12,271 bases of DNA, from contig JAKSBM010000237.1 in assembly GCA_022361135.1 (NCBI GenBank), positions 1-12,271 of the forward strand, read 5' to 3'. Origin of the DNA: Desulfobacterales bacterium (GTDB taxonomy: Bacteria > Desulfobacterota > Desulfobacteria > Desulfobacterales > Desulfobacteraceae). The notes under the pieces are model-generated. The model saw only the letters and a program-made list of their open reading frames with translations, ran no database searches and was not told where the DNA came from. The first letter of the stretch is position 1; every line of letters starts with the position of its first letter. The translations under genes and the position numbers were made by a program. Shown here piece by piece: positions 6,616-12,271 of this stretch.

Positions 6616-6813
6616 ATTTATGGAAATGAAGGCGGAGAAATAAATATCAAAGTTCGATTTAAGAATGGGACCGTGTGGTTTACTCAAGACAGATGTTCCC
6701 GTTTGCCGGGAAAGCAACATTCACCATCAATGGGCACATTAAGAATATTTTTCGTGGGGGGCGCTGGTTTTAAAGAAATTCGGAATTTCCGAATTTCGGA
6801 AAAAAAGCGCTAA
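6616..6813 (+). pseudogene. Degraded fragment of a RhuM-family gene
   Basis: The frame from 6616 reads IYGNEGGEINIKVRFKNGTV and then WFTQD, which matches the N-terminus of RhuM / RhuM-like Fic-associated proteins (typically IYQTEDGKxxIxVRFxxxTVWLTQ). From base 6690 the homology continues in a different frame: QMFPFAGKATFTINGHIKNIF, where the family has QMAELFGxxxxTIxxHIKNIF; this frame stops at 6771. A possible third piece (EIRNFRIS, in the first frame) ends at 6813. So at least one frameshift and the loss of most of the roughly 330-residue protein are evident. No plausible start or ribosome site is present. RhuM proteins often travel on genomic islands and prophages, and the tRNA gene next door makes an old integration scar plausible. 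The family match is from memory of the motif, not from a search. Confidence 0.6.
6775..6797. repeat. Perfect 11-bp inverted repeat with a 1-nt centre
   Basis: The arm GAAATTCGGAA (6775-6785) is followed by one T (6786) and the exact reverse complement (6787-6797). A palindrome this long with an odd centre looks like a dimeric repressor site or a cruciform-forming element. It overlaps the last part of the RhuM relic and lies between that relic and the tRNA terminator. Confidence 0.6.
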
Positions 6814-6863
6814 TTTTTCTGTCGCGTGCTTCCTATTTGCTTCCTGGAAGGGTTGACCAAAAT

Positions 6864-6897
6864 AAAAAAGGTTTCAACGAAAACGTTGAAACCTTTT
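6864..6897 (-). terminator. Rho-independent terminator of tRNA-Leu
   Basis: A 14-bp perfect stem (6866-6879 with 6884-6897) with a 4-nt loop is followed, on the minus strand, by a run of T (6864-6869, partly in the stem). It begins 9 nt after the CCA end of the tRNA. Read on the plus strand it also ends in TTTT, so it may act in both directions. Confidence 0.85.
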
Positions 6898-6905
6898 ATA
6901 TTCGA

Positions 6906-6992
6906 TGGTACCGGAGGTCGGACTTGAACCGACAAGGACCTAAGTCCGGAGGATTTTGAATCCTCTGCGTTTACCAATTTCACCACTCCGGC
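6906..6992 (-). tRNA. tRNA-Leu (anticodon CAA)
   Basis: On the minus strand this 87-nt stretch folds as a class II tRNA. The acceptor is GCCGGAG with CTCCGGT, and the D arm contains AAATTGGTAAACGC. The anticodon stem GAGGA/TCCTC has loop TTCAAAA, hence anticodon CAA, which decodes UUG. A long variable arm (CGGACTTAGGTCCTTG region) is typical of leucine, and the T arm is GTCGG-TTCAAGT-CCGAC. Discriminator A73 and CCA are encoded. The terminal pair G1-U72 is a wobble rather than the usual G-C. It has its own promoter and terminator and is transcribed alone. Confidence 0.96.
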
Positions 6993-7003
6993 AATGGACA
7001 ATT

Positions 7004-7032
7004 CTTTTAAAGGAATTCCCCGGTTTTGTCAA
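7004..7032 (-). promoter_or_regulatory. Sigma-70 promoter of tRNA-Leu
   Basis: On the minus strand a perfect TTGACA (-35, 7027-7032) is separated by exactly 17 bp from TAAAAG (-10, 7004-7009). The start point would fall about 5 nt before the mature tRNA 5' end, so the 5' leader is very short. Confidence 0.75.
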
Positions 7033-7125
7033 CAGGATTGTCAGATCAAATCTCCGTAAAATGGAATTCTTTTTCGGTCTCATCCGTGGCTGGCCAGTCC
7101 TTTGCGGGTTTTGTCATTTCAAGGC

Positions 7126-8400
7126 CTACCAATTGATTTTTACCTGGGTTCCCTTTCCCGGGGAAGAATGGATGTCCAGGCTCCATCCGTATCGGTCGCA
7201 GAGGCGTCTGACAATGCTCAATCCCAGGCCGAATCCTTTGCTGGATCTTCCCTTGACATGGGATTGGGTGACTTGGTCCAATTGGTCGGAATCAATGCCA
7301 GGGCCCGTATCGGTGACGGCGATGGAATTCTGATCCAGGGTGATGGTGATCACGCCCCGGGAGGTGAATTGGAAGGCATTGCGGATGATATTGGCCACGG
7401 TGATGTAGATGATTTCACGATTTACCGGGAGTCTGGAATCCTGGATGATCCGTGTTTCCACCTCAACGGCCTTGTTGGCAATGAGGTAGCGGTTGTTTGC
7501 AACGGCTTTTTTAATGGCCGGGCCCACCGGGGAGGCCTCCCGGGCTTCCGTGCCCTCCCGGGCCAGCCATAGAAATGTTTCAATGAGGTTTTCCATGTCC
7601 CGGGTTGCTCGCTGGATACGGTCCATGGGTTTTCTCAATGCGGCGTCGCCCACGACTTCCGGGTGGTCTTCCATGACTTCCATGGCCCCTTTGACGATGG
7701 TCAGAGGGGTGCGCAATTCGTGGCTGGCATCCCGGGTGAATTGTTTCTCCCGCTCCATGGCATCCCGGATTCGATTCATGGTGGATTCGATGGTTTGGGT
7801 GAGTATGCCCAGTTCTCCGGTTTTCCCGCTGATTTCCCACTGGGTTGGGATTTGGTCGGGGTTGAGATTCCGGATTTTATCGATGAGTTCGTTGATGGGT
7901 CTGAACATCACCTTCACCGCAAGGGTGCCCAGAATAATACCTGGAATTACCAGAATGGTGAGAACTATGATAAACAAGCCATTGGGGCGAAGAACCGCAC
8001 TGTCCCGGAAGAATCGACTGGCATCAAAAATCAGGTGATATTTTTCCCCGGTATTCGGCAGAATCATGGTTCCCACAAAGACCGGCGCATCCTGATCTTC
8101 TGTTTCGATGGCCTGGAACCCCGGATCAAGATCGGTGATGGGGTGATCCCCCTGTTCCGGGATGAGATGGATGGTTTTGTGGATGGAAACGTAGGGGGAG
8201 AAGGGCTCGAGTTCGGCCTGGCTGGTCTTGTATTTGAAAAGAATATAATCGATTTCAATTTTCAACTGCTCATAGACCATCTGGTCCAGGAGCTTGCCCG
8301 TAATGAAAAAAGTACTTGAGAAGCTAAGGATCACGAGGAGGATGGCCAAACTCAGTGTGGCGGCCACAATTCGGAATTTAATGCTTTGGTAAAATTTCAC
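7126..8400 (-). CDS. Membrane sensor histidine kinase of a two-component pair
   Basis: This 424-residue sensor has a first membrane helix (about 12-34), a periplasmic sensing region of roughly 105 residues with no fold I recognise, a second helix (about 141-163) and a HAMP linker (about 163-217). HisKA follows with H227 in DASHELRTPLT, then a HATPase domain with N-box (ANIIRNAFQF), G1 (VTDTGPGID) and G2 (GFGLGLSIVRRL). It autophosphorylates on H227 and passes the phosphate to the response regulator encoded just before it. The start is GTG at 8398-8400, overlapping the regulator's stop as GTGA, so translation is coupled; no strong ribosome site of its own is seen. The signal is unknown. The DUF2860 outer-membrane gene lies immediately upstream of the pair on the same strand. 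Confidence 0.94.
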   Translation of the reverse strand: MKFYQSIKFRIVAATLSLAILLVILSFSSTFFITGKLLDQMVYEQLKIEIDYILFKYKTSQAELEPFSPYVSIHKTIHLIPEQGDHPITDLDPGFQAIETEDQDAPVFVGTMILPNTGEKYHLIFDASRFFRDSAVLRPNGLFIIVLTILVIPGIILGTLAVKVMFRPINELIDKIRNLNPDQIPTQWEISGKTGELGILTQTIESTMNRIRDAMEREKQFTRDASHELRTPLTIVKGAMEVMEDHPEVVGDAALRKPMDRIQRATRDMENLIETFLWLAREGTEAREASPVGPAIKKAVANNRYLIANKAVEVETRIIQDSRLPVNREIIYITVANIIRNAFQFTSRGVITITLDQNSIAVTDTGPGIDSDQLDQVTQSHVKGRSSKGFGLGLSIVRRLCDRYGWSLDIHSSPGKGTQVKINW

Positions 8401-9080
8401 GATTGTTCTTTCAGGGCAAACCCCAGCCCGTGGACCGTGTGAATCAAGGGGTGGTCAAAGGGTTTGTCCAGGTTTTTCCTCAGATTGAACAAATGGCTCC
8501 TCAGGGCGTCGCTGCCCGGGGGCATGTCTCCCCCCAGGGCATGTTCCATCTCCTTTTTCGTGACCACATTGGGGCTGCGTTCCATGAGGAGTTTAAGCAG
8601 GGTGATGCCGGTTTTGTTCAATTTGACGGGTTTGCCCTGGCGGGTGACTTCAAAGGTGCCCAGGTCCATGGAAAGGTCGGCGATTTTCAAGGTGGTTTCC
8701 AAGGGGGCCCGCCGCTTGGCCAAGGCCCGGACCCGGGCGGCCAGTTCCTTCAGGGCAAAGGGTTTTACCAGATAATCGTCGGCCCCCGATTCAAAGCCCA
8801 GCAATTTGTCGTCCAGGGTGTCCTGGGCCGTGAGCATGATGACGGGGACCTGTCTTTTCCCTTCTTGTCTGAGCTTCTGGCAGAGGGTGATTCCGTCCAT
8901 CCCCGGCAGCATCAGGTCCAGAATGATGACGTCGTAATCATGGGTCAGGGCCATGTGCAGACCGGTGATGCCGTCCATGGCAAAGTCCAGGATAAATCCC
9001 CTGACTTCCATGAATTCGGCAATATTCTCCACAATGGATTCATTGTCTTCGATGATTAAAACGCGGATGTTTTGTTCCAT
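8397..9080 (-). CDS. OmpR/PhoB-family response regulator
   Basis: This 227-residue DNA-binding regulator has a receiver domain (about 5-118) with acidic pocket E11-D12, phospho-acceptor D55 in VIILDLMLPGMDG, T84 (IMLTAQD) and K106 (DDYLVKPF). The C-terminal winged-helix Trans_reg_C domain (about 128-225) includes LNKTGITLLKLLMERSPNVV, the recognition-helix region SDALRSHLFNLRKNL and the terminal IHTVHGLGFAL hairpin. The start ATG at 9078-9080 has GAGG four bases upstream. It overlaps the kinase gene by 4 nt and is its evident cognate partner. Members of this family bind tandem direct repeats with 10-11 bp spacing; just such repeats lie upstream of the neighbouring DUF2860 gene. Confidence 0.95.
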   Translation of the reverse strand: MEQNIRVLIIEDNESIVENIAEFMEVRGFILDFAMDGITGLHMALTHDYDVIILDLMLPGMDGITLCQKLRQEGKRQVPVIMLTAQDTLDDKLLGFESGADDYLVKPFALKELAARVRALAKRRAPLETTLKIADLSMDLGTFEVTRQGKPVKLNKTGITLLKLLMERSPNVVTKKEMEHALGGDMPPGSDALRSHLFNLRKNLDKPFDHPLIHTVHGLGFALKEQS

Positions 9081-9114
9081 GGTGCCTCGGATTCCAGATG
9101 GGTTAATGGCTACC

Positions 9115-9143
9115 AGTATACGGTTTCATGGGGCTCCAAACAA
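9115..9143 (-). promoter_or_regulatory. Candidate promoter of the two-component operon
   Basis: On the minus strand TTGTTT (9138-9143) lies 17 bp before TATACT (9115-9120, 5 of 6 matches to -10). The start would be near 9108, giving a leader of about 28 nt. The -35 overlaps the foot of the upstream hairpin at 9141-9159. Confidence 0.4.
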
Positions 9144-9159
9144 GGGGAACCGCCCCTTG
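9141..9159 (-). terminator. Hairpin, possible terminator of the DUF2860 transcript
   Basis: CAAGGGG (9141-9147) and CCCCTTG (9153-9159) form a 7-bp stem with a 5-nt loop. On the minus strand it is followed by only TTTG, so as an intrinsic terminator it is weak. It lies 134 nt after the DUF2860 stop and directly ahead of the response regulator promoter. Confidence 0.4.
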
Positions 9160-9173
9160 CAAGGGAGGGACAA

Positions 9174-9204
9174 GGGCCGGTGCCCGCCGGGAGGCCGCCG
9201 GCCC
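9174..9204. repeat. GC-rich stem-loop in the DUF2860/regulator spacer
   Basis: GGGCCGG (9174-9180) pairs with CCGGCCC (9198-9204); the stem can be extended by one wobble and one G-C pair to 9 bp. No T-tract follows. It is the middle one of three stem-loops in the spacer. Confidence 0.5.
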
Positions 9205-9230
9205 CTTCACGGCAATAAACCCGGTAATCT

Positions 9231-9263
9231 GTCCCAGGTTACGACCATTGCGGAACCTGGGAC
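9231..9263. repeat. 10-bp stem-loop just after the DUF2860 stop codon
   Basis: GTCCCAGGTT (9231-9240) and AACCTGGGAC (9254-9263) are perfect 10-bp complements around a 13-nt loop. It starts about 30 nt after the DUF2860 stop in the direction of transcription. Without a T-tract it is better read as a 3' stabilising or processing structure than an intrinsic terminator. Confidence 0.6.
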
Positions 9264-9293
9264 TTTGGGACGATTGACCATGGCGCTCCCGGA

Positions 9294-10328
9294 TTAGAAG
9301 TTCCAGCCCATGCCCATGCCGAAGATGAGGGCGTTGGAATCGTAATAGGTGATGTTGGAATCCACCACTTCATAGCCGGTGACGATCTGGAAATCCATGT
9401 TTTCCCACCCGAAGGGCCGGGGCAGATTGGCGCCGACCATGGCTTTGTAATAGGTGTCTTCCCGGGTTTTGTCGAATACCGCATGTTCGGATTCATAATC
9501 GGCCACACCGCCGGCAATGGTGTAAAACATGTGAAGGGGTCCCCAGGGGTGGCTCAGGGTCAGGCCTCCGCCGTATTCGTTGTAGGAGTTGGCATCCCCG
9601 TCCATGTCGGCCCGTTTGTATTTCAGGACGGGCTGGAGCATGGCCTGGTCCAGGATCTGGAGGGTATAAGCCACTTCAACCCCGTGGATATTACCGTTCC
9701 GGTCCAGGGATTTCAGATCGGCATCGGTCAATGTCCCCTGGGTTTTGAGATAGCTGCCGGATCTTTCATCGTCCACATCCACGGTGGCATATCCGTATCT
9801 GATGTCAAAATTGCTTCCCAGGATGGATTCCGCCTCCAGGGTGAAGGCTTGGCTGTCCATGTCCACTTCCGTACGGTCACTGCCGGTTTTAAAGGGGTCG
9901 GCCCAGACTTCTTCACTGAGAAGGCTGGGGGCATAGGCAATGCTCAGGATGGTGCCGCCGGGCAGGTATTGGCTGATGCCGATGGATGCCAGGGCGCCGC
10001 CGCCGGTGGGGGTGTCGTGGGTGGAGCCGGCAAAGAATTTGGTGGACTGGTTGTCCAGCACGTATTGGAGGTGCCATGAGGGGAAGGGGACGAATTCGGT
10101 TTCCGATTCAGCCGATTGATCCAGGGAATCGATTTTTTTGTTTTCATCCCCGACTGCGTCCAAGGATTCTTTGATCATGACGCCGATTCCCAGCTCAATG
10201 GAGCCGCTGAAGCCCGGGGTGAATTTGTCTTTGCCGCCATCGGCATAAGCCATGGGAGTGAAGGCCGTAGAGCAAATCCAAAGGGCCGTGGCCAGGATCA
10301 GTCCGTTGGGGGTGCTGATAGATTTCAT
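9294..10328 (-). CDS. DUF2860 outer-membrane beta-barrel protein
   Basis: This 344-residue protein has a signal peptide (about 1-29, ending PMAYA before DGG). It is then rich in alternating beta strands and ends in an aromatic residue (GMGWNF), as outer-membrane barrels do. Segments such as GFSGSIELGIGV near 40, WADPFKTGSDRTEVD, VFDKTREDTYYKA and GYEVVDSNITYYDSNAL fit the DUF2860 family known mainly from Vibrio and other marine bacteria. The family's function is not established; a porin-like channel is a guess. The ATG at 10326-10328 has AGGAG 6-7 nt upstream. Upstream lie phased direct repeats and a TTGACG -35. Downstream on the same strand are a response regulator and its kinase, which suggests two-component control of this protein or sensing linked to it. 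Confidence 0.8.
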   Translation of the reverse strand: MKSISTPNGLILATALWICSTAFTPMAYADGGKDKFTPGFSGSIELGIGVMIKESLDAVGDENKKIDSLDQSAESETEFVPFPSWHLQYVLDNQSTKFFAGSTHDTPTGGGALASIGISQYLPGGTILSIAYAPSLLSEEVWADPFKTGSDRTEVDMDSQAFTLEAESILGSNFDIRYGYATVDVDDERSGSYLKTQGTLTDADLKSLDRNGNIHGVEVAYTLQILDQAMLQPVLKYKRADMDGDANSYNEYGGGLTLSHPWGPLHMFYTIAGGVADYESEHAVFDKTREDTYYKAMVGANLPRPFGWENMDFQIVTGYEVVDSNITYYDSNALIFGMGMGWNF

Positions 10329-10393
10329 TTGAGTCTCCTAAGTTCAAGATTAATTTCAGTGTATGGATTTTCCATCGTCTGGCTGGAGCCTAT

Positions 10394-10445
10394 CGTCAAG
10401 GGGGTGAAAACCATGTGTAAAAAATGTGAAAAAAATGTGAATTCC
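10394..10445 (-). promoter_or_regulatory. Four 11-bp phased direct repeats abutting a TTGACG -35 element
   Basis: Units start at 10402, 10413, 10424 and 10435, exactly 11 bp apart. The plus-strand consensus is ATGTGAAAAAM; the 10402 unit reads GGGTGAAAACC. On the minus strand each reads as a TTCACAT-like core (TTACACAT and TTCACCC in two units) in a T-rich context. Directly downstream in the direction of the DUF2860 gene is TTGACG (10394-10399); the hexamer 17 bp further on (GATGGA) is a poor -10. Tandem 11-bp repeats next to or overlapping the -35 of an otherwise weak promoter are the hallmark of OmpR/PhoB-family activators. The regulator encoded downstream belongs to that family. The remaining spacer to 10598 holds an 8-bp inverted repeat (CCATTTCC at 10444-10451 with GGAAATGG at 10468-10475) and nothing else recognised. 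Confidence 0.55.
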
Positions 10446-10598
10446 ATTTCCATTCTTCTGGTTTGAGGGAAATGGCGGGCTGCATAAGGGGGCAGGAGGG
10501 GCTGGATATCTTGGGAAATGAATCGGTTTGGATGCGTGAGATACGGCTATGGAATTGCGCCTGTCCCCCGATACCGTTCTATAATGCTATGGATGGGT

Positions 10599-11267
10599 TC
10601 AGGCCGGGCAGGACCGGGGATGGTCCTGGGAAAGGGCTTTGATGATATCTGTCTTGGCCACGGCCCCCTGGCGCAGGAGGGTGATGGGGGTGGTGGTGAC
10701 GTCCACCACGGTGGAACCGGTGCCCCCCTTGAGGGCGCCCGCGTCCAGGACCAGATCGGCGCCCTGGGTGATTTCCCGGGGGAGGTCCCGGGCCTTGTCG
10801 CAGCCGGGGTGGCCGGACAGATTGGCGCTGGTGCCGGTGATGGGACAGCCCGCCGCCTGGACCAGGGCCCGGGCCACGGGGTGGCCGGGGAGGCGGATGC
10901 CGATTTTTCCCGTGCCCGCGGTGAGGGCGTCGTCCAGCTGGTCGGCGGCGTCAAAGACCAGGGTGATTCCCCCGGGCCAGAAGGCATCCATGAGGCAGGC
11001 CGCAGCCGGAGGAATGGCTTTGACCAGATTGGGAACCTGGTCCGGCCCCTGGATGAGGATGAGCAATGCCTTGGTTTCCGGCCGCTGCTTCAGCCCAAAG
11101 ATGGATTGAACGGCCCGGGCATCGGCGGCATTGCAGGCCAGACCGTAGAGGCATTGGGCCGGAAAGACCACAACTCCGCCTGTGCGGATGATCCTTCCGG
11201 CCCGTTCAATGGACTGTGGATCCGGCCGGGCCGGATCCACAGGGATGATGCGGGGTGAATCAGGCAA
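10599..11267 (-). CDS. tsaC: L-threonylcarbamoyladenylate synthase (TsaC/YrdC/Sua5 family)
   Basis: From L-threonine, bicarbonate and ATP this enzyme makes threonylcarbamoyl-AMP, the donor for N6-threonylcarbamoyladenosine at position 37 of ANN-decoding tRNAs. The YrdC domain fills the protein (about 15-210). It shows FPAQCLYGLACNA (35-47, usually FPTxTxYGL), K60 and R62 in LKQRPETK, RLPGHPVARAL (125-135) and TGTSANLSG (144-152). The first two conserved threonines of the YGL motif are Ala and Cys here. At 222 residues it is the short TsaC type, without the Sua5 C-terminal domain. I chose the TTG at 11265-11267, which overlaps the end of the purDE gene by 8 nt with AAGG about ten bases upstream. 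The GTG at 11238-11240 is the alternative. A longer open frame reaching 11558 is only the shadow of purE. Confidence 0.86.
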   Translation of the reverse strand: MPDSPRIIPVDPARPDPQSIERAGRIIRTGGVVVFPAQCLYGLACNAADARAVQSIFGLKQRPETKALLILIQGPDQVPNLVKAIPPAAACLMDAFWPGGITLVFDAADQLDDALTAGTGKIGIRLPGHPVARALVQAAGCPITGTSANLSGHPGCDKARDLPREITQGADLVLDAGALKGGTGSTVVDVTTTPITLLRQGAVAKTDIIKALSQDHPRSCPA

Positions 11268-12271
11268 AGGACTGGGCCTTTTTCCCGACCTTGGCGGCCA
11301 TGTCTTCCTTGAACGCGGCCAGTTTTTCCGCCACGGCTGCGTCGGCCACGCCGATGATCTGGGCGGCGGTGATGCCGGCATTGTAGGCACCGGATTTGCC
11401 GATGGCCATGGTGGATACGGGGATACCCGGAGGCATCTGCACCGTGGCCAGCAGGGAGTCCATGCCCTGGAGGGCCGAGGAGTCAATGGGAACCCCCAGC
11501 ACGGGCAGGGTGGTGTGGGCGGCAATGACACCGGCCAGGTGGGCGGCATGTCCGGCACCGCAAATGAGAACCTTTACACCGGCGTCCCGGGCTTCGGTGG
11601 CCAGGCGCATGGCGGTTTCAGGGGTTCTATGGGCCGAGGCCACGGTGACGTAATAGGGGATGTCAAAGCGCTTGAGGATACCCAGGGCCTTTTCCATGAC
11701 CGGGAAATCGGAATCCGATCCCATGATCACGCCCACCTGGGGCTTGACGGCCATGCGCTTCAGGGCCTTGGCACCGATGTCCTTTCTGTGGAAATGATCC
11801 TTGAAGGAGATTTTGGCACAGGCTTCATAGGCTTTTTCAATGGCGGCGTCCACGGTGTCGCCCAGGGCGGTTACGCCCAGGACCCGGCCACCGGCGGTGA
11901 CCACCTTGTCGTTGGCCATGGCGGTTCCGGCGTGGAAAACCACGGCATCTTCCACCTGGGCGGCATCGTCCAGCCCCAGAATTTCATGGCCCTTTTCGTA
12001 GGCTTCGGGATATCCGCCCGCGGAAATGACCACGCAGACCGCAGCCCGGGGATCCATTTTGATGGCATGCTGGTCCAGGGTGCCGTCGCAGCAGGCTTCC
12101 ATGAGGGGGACAATGTCGTTCTCCAGCCGCATGAGGATGGGCTGGGTTTCCGGGTCCCCCAGGCGGGTATTGAATTCCAGGACCTTGATTTCATCCTTGT
12201 CCACCATGAGGCCGGCATAGAGGATGCCCTTGAAGGGGGTGCCTTCCTTGGCCATGCCTTCCACGGCCGGG
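11260..12271 (-). CDS. purDE: PurD-PurE fusion: GAR synthetase C-terminal part plus N5-CAIR mutase/AIR carboxylase (5' end missing)
   Basis: The frame is open to the window edge. It first shows the C-terminal third of phosphoribosylamine-glycine ligase (PurD): FKGILYAGLM, the ATP-grasp metal motif EFNTRLGDPETQP, VVTAGGRVLGVTA, and the usual end FHRKDIGAKALKR. With no stop, it runs straight into MAVKPQVGVIMGSDSDFPVM, the start of PurE, and continues through SAHRTPE (catalytic His), GAGHAAHLAG and QMPPGIPVSTMAIGKSGAYNAG to a stop at 11260. The PurE part is 163 residues, a normal length. PurD joins glycine to phosphoribosylamine (step 2 of purine synthesis); PurE forms CAIR (step 6). The junction Met (11752-11754) has only a distant AAGG, so separate initiation is possible but weakly supported. 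The tsaC start overlaps the stop. A fused single polypeptide is what the sequence shows directly. Confidence 0.9.
   Translation of the reverse strand, partial: PAVEGMAKEGTPFKGILYAGLMVDKDEIKVLEFNTRLGDPETQPILMRLENDIVPLMEACCDGTLDQHAIKMDPRAAVCVVISAGGYPEAYEKGHEILGLDDAAQVEDAVVFHAGTAMANDKVVTAGGRVLGVTALGDTVDAAIEKAYEACAKISFKDHFHRKDIGAKALKRMAVKPQVGVIMGSDSDFPVMEKALGILKRFDIPYYVTVASAHRTPETAMRLATEARDAGVKVLICGAGHAAHLAGVIAAHTTLPVLGVPIDSSALQGMDSLLATVQMPPGIPVSTMAIGKSGAYNAGITAAQIIGVADAAVAEKLAAFKEDMAAKVGKKAQSFA

Noticed and set aside
6827..6845. Direct repeat TGCTTCCT twice, possibly the end of an integrase gene or an att site
   Set aside because: It is only 8 bp, with no integrase frame and no second copy of the tRNA 3' end in the window.
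6810..7001. 63-codon minus-strand ORF
   Set aside because: It is the translation of the tRNA-Leu gene and its terminator, a known annotation artefact.
10413..10466. 17-codon plus-strand mini-ORF with a CxxC, preceded by AGGGGGTG
   Set aside because: It has a ribosome-site-like sequence, but no downstream gene on that strand to control. The exact 11-bp repeat phase is better explained as binding sites; kept as the main alternative to that reading.
11268..11558. N-terminal extension of the tsaC frame (about 97 residues, proline-rich)
   Set aside because: It is an out-of-frame reading of purE with low-complexity composition; the YrdC domain starts only after the purDE stop.
1..12271. CRISPR array, insertion sequence or toxin-antitoxin pair
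   Set aside because: No regularly spaced repeats, no transposase frame with terminal repeats, and no small gene pair were seen; the only island trace is the RhuM relic.

Overview
The window looks like chromosomal DNA of a Gram-negative bacterium, most likely a sulfate reducer of the Desulfobacterota (Desulfobacterales type). The pointers are a small siroheme sulfite reductase of the kind known from Desulfovibrio and relatives, PEP-CTERM secreted proteins, an outer-membrane DUF2860 protein, and a dense set of two-component genes. The assignment is an inference from gene content, not from a database search. The two edge genes are cut by the window.

Layout. 1-1469 (+) is the 3' part of a PAS/HisKA/HATPase/REC hybrid histidine kinase. 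Convergent to it, 1532-3081 (-) is a two-gene, translationally coupled operon: siroheme sulfite reductase, then an MBL-fold hydrolase. An AT-rich divergent intergenic region (3082-3278) carries two adjacent perfect inverted repeats. It leads into three tandem, homologous, exosortase-type (PEP-CTERM) C-type-lectin-like secreted proteins at 3279-5241 (+). The first two form a transcription unit closed by a strong terminator at 4499-4522; the third follows separately. Next is a multi-TM heparan-alpha-glucosaminide N-acetyltransferase-like membrane protein (5459-6478, +). The region 6479-6905 has no intact gene. It holds a degraded RhuM-family fragment and a perfect 23-nt palindrome, and it abuts the 3' end of a tRNA-Leu(CAA) gene (6906-6992, -) that has its own clear promoter and terminator.

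From 7126 to 10328 (all -) there is a DUF2860 outer-membrane beta-barrel gene followed by an OmpR-family response regulator and a sensor kinase that overlap by 4 nt. Upstream of the barrel gene lie four 11-bp-phased direct repeats directly abutting a TTGACG -35 element, an arrangement typical of OmpR/PhoB-family binding sites. The adjacent regulator may therefore control the barrel gene. Finally, 10599-12271 (-) is a housekeeping operon: a continuous PurD-PurE fusion (5' end outside the window) overlapping a TsaC/YrdC gene for the tRNA t6A modification.

The most unusual items are the tandem lectin array, in which the third copy has lost the EPN sugar-binding motif; the phased repeats upstream of the DUF2860 gene; the in-frame PurD-PurE fusion with a non-canonical PurE motif; and the RhuM relic beside the tRNA. 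No CRISPR array, intact insertion sequence or integrase was seen.
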